The position numbers were made by a program, and so were the translations under genes. The notes beneath the pieces were generated by a model. It had not been told where the DNA came from and made no database searches. It saw only the letters and a program-made list of their open reading frames with translations. Below, piece by piece: positions 38,501-41,884 of a stretch of 41,884 nt of DNA (positions are counted from its first letter, which is position 1; each line of letters starts with the position of its first letter). The DNA comes from Ideonella sp. A 288 (GTDB lineage: Bacteria > Pseudomonadota > Gammaproteobacteria > Burkholderiales > Burkholderiaceae_C). The stretch lies in assembly GCF_002198735.1 (NCBI RefSeq), contig NZ_MWLO01000138.1, forward strand, positions 1 to 41,884, written 5' to 3'.

Positions 38501-40336
38501 AGGCCCGCAGACAACGCAGCCCGCGGCGGGCAAGTCGAGCCAGACGGCACTGCGCCCTGCGACGAGAACGACGGTGAGCGAGGTACCGACCAGCGCTGGA
38601 TCCGACGCGTAGCGGCAGACGAGCCGGCGGCCGGGCGGCGACAGACCGGCGTCGACGTTGACCCAGGCGGCGCGGGCACCGCCTGAATCGGTGTTGATGG
38701 CGCACAGCCATTCCTGATCGAGGAAGAGCCTCGACCAGGCCACGACCGAGCGGATCTGCCCGCCCACCATCGCGGGCAAGCCGAAGCTGTGGCCGTCGCC
38801 GGAGATCTCGCGCAGGTACTGTCGACCACGGCGCAGCGCCAGGCTGCTGCGGCGGACGGCCAGCAGCGCCGCGACGCTGCGAAAGAGCGGCAGGGTTTCG
38901 TCGAAGGCATGGCGGTCCGTCGAGCGAAAGGCACCGAAGTCGCCGCCGAACATGGTCTCGCGAATGTAGCGATCGTTGTCTCCCGCGCCGTCGAAGCCTT
39001 GCTCGCTGCCGTAGTAGATGCACGGGATGCCGAGCGTCAGCGCGTTCAGAACCATGGCGTTCAGCGCGAACGGCGCACCCCCGTCGGCGGCGAAGCGCGC
39101 CTTGTGCGGCCCCTTCCTCACCTGGTCATGGTCGTCGTACAGCGTGACGACCTTGTCGCGGAACCAGACGTGGCTGTCCTTGCCGAGCTCGTAGGAATTG
39201 CGGAAGAGGTCGAAGTAGTCCGAAGGATTCCGATGGCCCTTGGCGAGGTATTCGAGCTTGTCCGGGATGTCGTCGATGCCAAGGGCGGCGTCCAGGCCCG
39301 TGGCCTCGCGCAGCGCGAAAGCGTTGCCGCGTCCTCCGGTGATCTCGCCGATCAGGATGAAGTGCTCCTTGCCGATCGACTGGGCGAATTCGTGGATGCA
39401 GGCGGTGAAGTAGCGCACGGCTCCCGGGTCCATGTGCTTGACCGTGTCGATGCGAAAGCCGTCGATATCGGCGAACGCAATCCAGTACTGGTACGCCCGC
39501 ACCAGTGCTCGCAACGCAGGCGACACCGCGTAGTGGTCGATGGACCCCACCCCAAGGTGCACATCCTTCAAGTCGAGAAAGTCGCCTTCCAGGAACTCGG
39601 GGGCGTAGTCCCAGTTGTCGATGCGGCCCTTGCGGGTGAAGGCGTCGGCCTGCTGCAACTCACGCGGCCAGACGGCTGCGTCGGGGTCGGCGGTGGTCTG
39701 CGGAAACGGAAGCGTGGCGCCGCCCGCCGCGTCCCTCCACCCTTTGACCTCATAGGCGCCGCCATCCCAACGCGGGTCAAAACCGCTGTCTGTGGGGTAG
39801 CGGTCCGGGTCGTAGTCGAACACCGGACCGGTGTGGTTCAGGATGATGTCGAGGATGACGTGGATGCCATGGGCGTGCGCCGTGGCGACCAGGTCACGCA
39901 GATCATCGGATGAGCCGAAGCGCGGCTCGACGGCAAGAAAGTCCTGCACGCCGTAGCCGTGATACGACTCGGCCCACGGAGGCTGCTTGAACACCGGGCT
40001 CACCCAGATCGCCGTGATGCCCAGCCGTGCGAGGTAGCCGATCTTGCTCGTCGCCCCTTTCAGCGTGCCGCCAACGAAGCGCCCCCCGGCGTCGCGCCAG
40101 GCCGCGGCGGCGGCACCGCTTCCGACTGCACTGTCGAAGTCGTTCGGCGCAAAGTAGCGCACCGTGCCGGGCCCAGTGACCAGGAAGCCATCGTTGCCGA
40201 CGTAGTCGGTCTCCCTGCCGTCCGAGAATCGGTCGAGCATGAAGAAGTAGAGCGTCTGGTCCTCCCAGGCTGCGGGCGACGGGTGAAAGTGCCTGTTCGT
40301 CAGCAGCGCAAAGTCGATGTCGAATACCGATTGCAT
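38495..40336 (-). CDS. GH13 alpha-amylase family protein, cytoplasmic
   Basis: A 613-residue GH13 enzyme without a signal peptide. Motifs: D-I-I-L-N-H-T-G near residue 163-170; nucleophile D297 (G-F-R-I-D-T-V-K-H); acid/base E331 (I-G-E-I-T-G); and D404 (D-D-H-D-Q-V-R). The N-terminus includes L-Y-F-F-M-L-D-R-F-S-D-G, typical of amylases that act on intracellular glucans or trehalose-type sugars. Product specificity cannot be told. It lies 95 bp downstream of, and on the same strand as, the PHB depolymerase-type gene, with a GGGAAGGG site before the ATG. It is separate from the saccharide operon at 25-36 kb and not closely similar to its GH13 enzymes. Confidence 0.88.
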   Translation of the reverse strand: MQSVFDIDFALLTNRHFHPSPAAWEDQTLYFFMLDRFSDGRETDYVGNDGFLVTGPGTVRYFAPNDFDSAVGSGAAAAAWRDAGGRFVGGTLKGATSKIGYLARLGITAIWVSPVFKQPPWAESYHGYGVQDFLAVEPRFGSSDDLRDLVATAHAHGIHVILDIILNHTGPVFDYDPDRYPTDSGFDPRWDGGAYEVKGWRDAAGGATLPFPQTTADPDAAVWPRELQQADAFTRKGRIDNWDYAPEFLEGDFLDLKDVHLGVGSIDHYAVSPALRALVRAYQYWIAFADIDGFRIDTVKHMDPGAVRYFTACIHEFAQSIGKEHFILIGEITGGRGNAFALREATGLDAALGIDDIPDKLEYLAKGHRNPSDYFDLFRNSYELGKDSHVWFRDKVVTLYDDHDQVRKGPHKARFAADGGAPFALNAMVLNALTLGIPCIYYGSEQGFDGAGDNDRYIRETMFGGDFGAFRSTDRHAFDETLPLFRSVAALLAVRRSSLALRRGRQYLREISGDGHSFGLPAMVGGQIRSVVAWSRLFLDQEWLCAINTDSGGARAAWVNVDAGLSPPGRRLVCRYASDPALVGTSLTVVLVAGRSAVWLDLPAAGCVVCGPD

Positions 40337-40431
40337 GGTGGCCCTTCCCAGTTATGTGCAAATGCGCCCCGCCGTGGTGCGCCCAGGTGTTCAAGGCCGC
40401 CGCAGTCGGCGTGCTCGTCGAAGCCTGTTGT

Positions 40432-41538
40432 CTAGCGTTGCAGTGCGGCAACCATCGCGCGCACCGCAAGCATTTGCGGTGCCATGTTCGTGACCTGCCG
40501 GCTGATGAAAGCGACCGGCTGCGTGTACCCCCAGAAATCCCAGCAGCCTCGGGGGTTGTTTTGGTAGGCGACCAGCGGATTGCCGGTGTCTGTCGGTTGC
40601 ACTTGTGGGTAGAGCACGACGATTCGGCTGCCAGCTGCCCAGCGGTTGTAGCCGGCCTCGCGTGCAAAGCGGTCACCGACGGTGCCACCCTGCTCATCGT
40701 CGGACTCCCGCGCCTGTCTGCAACCATGGAACACGACGTGCAGTCGACAGGCCGCGCCAGCGGCGGTGCACGCGTTCGGCACGTAGACGTAGCCCGTATC
40801 GCCAAGGCCGGTATCGCCCAGGCCTGCCGCGTACATCCGCTGGTCGAATTCGAGCAACTGCCCGGCATCGGTCGGCGCGCTGGCCACCGAGCGCGGATAC
40901 AGCCACTTGAGCAGCTCGCCGGCAGCGTCGAGCGGGCAGTCGGTGAGAAATGGATACGCCGATTCCGTACAGGCCACTGCACCCGCTGGTTTTGGCAACA
41001 CCGGCAGTCCGTGGCCGGCGCCGGCGATGCGCCGGTGGCGCAGCTTTGAGCGAGGCAGCTTCATCTGCGCCACATAGAACAGTTCGACGGCCTTGACGTT
41101 GGCGGCCGGCACGGTCTTGTCATTGCCGCCCGAGAACAGCCAGACGCGTTGAGCCTTCAGGTTCTTGAGCGGGTCGATCTGTTCGACCGCGGCCTTCCCG
41201 CGGGCTCGGTTGGCGCTTTGGAATGCAAGCACCGAAGGCGTTGGCGTGCTGCACCACGGAGGAAAGACACAGGAGCAGCGGGTGGTGGCCTGTTGCGGGT
41301 CGCCCAGCGCACAATCGTAGGGCCCCCCAGCCAGCACACCGACCCCCTGGACGCTGGCAGAGAACGCGACGGCAAACTGCGCCGCCATGTAGCCGCCGGA
41401 CGAGAGTCCAGAGACAGTGACCTTCGCATCGACGCCGAGCGACGGCAAGGGCGGGGCAGCGTTGCTGCTGCAGCACCAGAGCAGCAGCACAGCGAAGCGC
41501 AGGATCCAGGAACTCCGTGTGGCCGGCGGTACGTTCAT
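40432..41538 (-). CDS. Secreted PHB depolymerase-type esterase
   Basis: A 368-residue esterase of the poly(3-hydroxybutyrate) depolymerase family. It has an N-terminal signal peptide (hydrophobic residues 12-28, then A-A-P) and the lipase box G-L-S-S-G with nucleophile S46, followed by G-Y-M-A-A-Q. G-V-G-V-L-A-G-G-P-Y-D-C-A and the cysteine-rich stretch R-C-S-C-V-F-P-P-W-C are typical of this subgroup. So is the C-terminal G-C-W-D-F-W-G-Y-T. It would release hydroxybutyrate from extracellular polyester or cleave related esters. AGGAGA before the ATG at 41,538 fixes the start; the frame extends upstream without signal-peptide character. No separate substrate-binding domain is visible. Confidence 0.85.
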   Translation of the reverse strand: MNVPPATRSSWILRFAVLLLWCCSSNAAPPLPSLGVDAKVTVSGLSSGGYMAAQFAVAFSASVQGVGVLAGGPYDCALGDPQQATTRCSCVFPPWCSTPTPSVLAFQSANRARGKAAVEQIDPLKNLKAQRVWLFSGGNDKTVPAANVKAVELFYVAQMKLPRSKLRHRRIAGAGHGLPVLPKPAGAVACTESAYPFLTDCPLDAAGELLKWLYPRSVASAPTDAGQLLEFDQRMYAAGLGDTGLGDTGYVYVPNACTAAGAACRLHVVFHGCRQARESDDEQGGTVGDRFAREAGYNRWAAGSRIVVLYPQVQPTDTGNPLVAYQNNPRGCWDFWGYTQPVAFISRQVTNMAPQMLAVRAMVAALQR

Positions 41539-41712
41539 GCGGTCTCCTTTTGCGGCGGCTATGAGTTGGGGTTGCGGTTGCGGTTGCGGCACGGCGCGCC
41601 AGCGCAGTCGCGGCCCATCGCCGCTGCGTGCAAGTTGTCTGCCCGATTCGCTCTCTGACGGGCTGAATCCGTCATGACGAGGCGCAAACCTCATCCGCAT
41701 TGAGGATGCCGC

Positions 41713-41884
41713 TCATGGCGCCGATGCCACTGCCACTGCCGGCGCTGCGTCGTGTCCCCCGGCCCGAGCGGGCGCCGTGAGCCGTGGCTCTGCCGTGGGG
41801 GCCGCTGCCATGGGTGGGCGGATCTGTTGCCAGACCGGCGGGCGCTCGATGATCTTGACGATCGGCGAGGGCGACCCGACAACT
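41713..41884 (-). CDS. C-terminal end of an unknown protein (partial)
   Basis: From the window edge a minus-strand frame reads V-V-G-S-P-S-P-I-V-K-I-I-E-R-P-P-V-W-Q-Q-I-R-P-P, then an Ala/Pro-rich tail and a TGA at 41,713-41,715. Third codon positions are strongly GC and the opening part looks like a real protein, so it is probably the 3' end of a gene lying mostly outside. No family is recognised. The gap to the esterase start (41,539-41,712) holds three tandem GGTTGC hexamers at 41,570-41,587. Confidence 0.45.
   Translation of the reverse strand, partial: VVGSPSPIVKIIERPPVWQQIRPPMAAAPTAEPRLTAPARAGGHDAAPAVAVASAP

Overview
The window is high-GC DNA with almost gap-free, bidirectional coding. 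Protein content and style (glycerol ABC importer instead of GlpF, PHB depolymerase-type esterase, HypT-like LysR regulator) suggest a betaproteobacterium of the order Burkholderiales. That assignment is inferred from family resemblance; no rRNA or tRNA was seen.

Region 1 (about 100-10,640) is a complete glycerol module. On the minus strand glpD-glpS-glpT-glpP-glpQ-glpU-glpV encode glycerol-3-phosphate dehydrogenase and an ABC importer, ending at an intrinsic terminator (97-134). On the plus strand, divergently, lie glpR (DeoR-type repressor) and glpK (glycerol kinase). The shared intergenic region holds a helically phased array of TGTTCG half-sites. The two ATPases are complementary mutants of the ABC consensus, which predicts one canonical and one degenerate ATP site.

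Region 2 (about 10,640-13,960) is a scrambled interval bounded by two copies of the 3' end of glpK. It holds two small genes behind a promoter with a PhaR-like operator, an NDH-2-like flavoprotein, and relics of an IS91-type transposase, of a ModA-like binding protein and of glpK.

Region 3 (13,968-22,654) is a plus-strand operon: HypT-like LysR regulator, D-cysteine desulfhydrase/L-cysteate lyase family enzyme, oligopeptide-type ABC importer (binding protein, two permeases, fused double ATPase) and an amidase. It looks like a system that imports a sulfur amino acid derivative and cleaves it inside the cell. truD and an AraC regulator follow on the minus strand.

Region 4 (25,110-36,075) is a tightly coupled plus-strand saccharide operon: GH13 glucosidase, PhyH-type Fe(II)/2-oxoglutarate dioxygenase, class III-type zinc alcohol dehydrogenase, S-formylglutathione hydrolase-like esterase, GH92 mannosidase, secreted GH13 enzyme with a glucodextranase-like C-terminus, and an SLC45/GPH-like sugar transporter. 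The three non-glycosidase enzymes resemble an oxidative O-demethylation and formaldehyde-disposal set, which suggests methylated alpha-glycans or glycosides as substrate. This is the best candidate in the window for an undescribed system.

Region 5 (36,472-41,884) has an AraC regulator whose start codon overlaps that of a divergent DUF4345-like gene, a small membrane protein, a truncated paralogue of the region 2 small gene, a cytoplasmic GH13 amylase, a secreted PHB depolymerase-type esterase, and the 3' end of an unknown gene running off the window.
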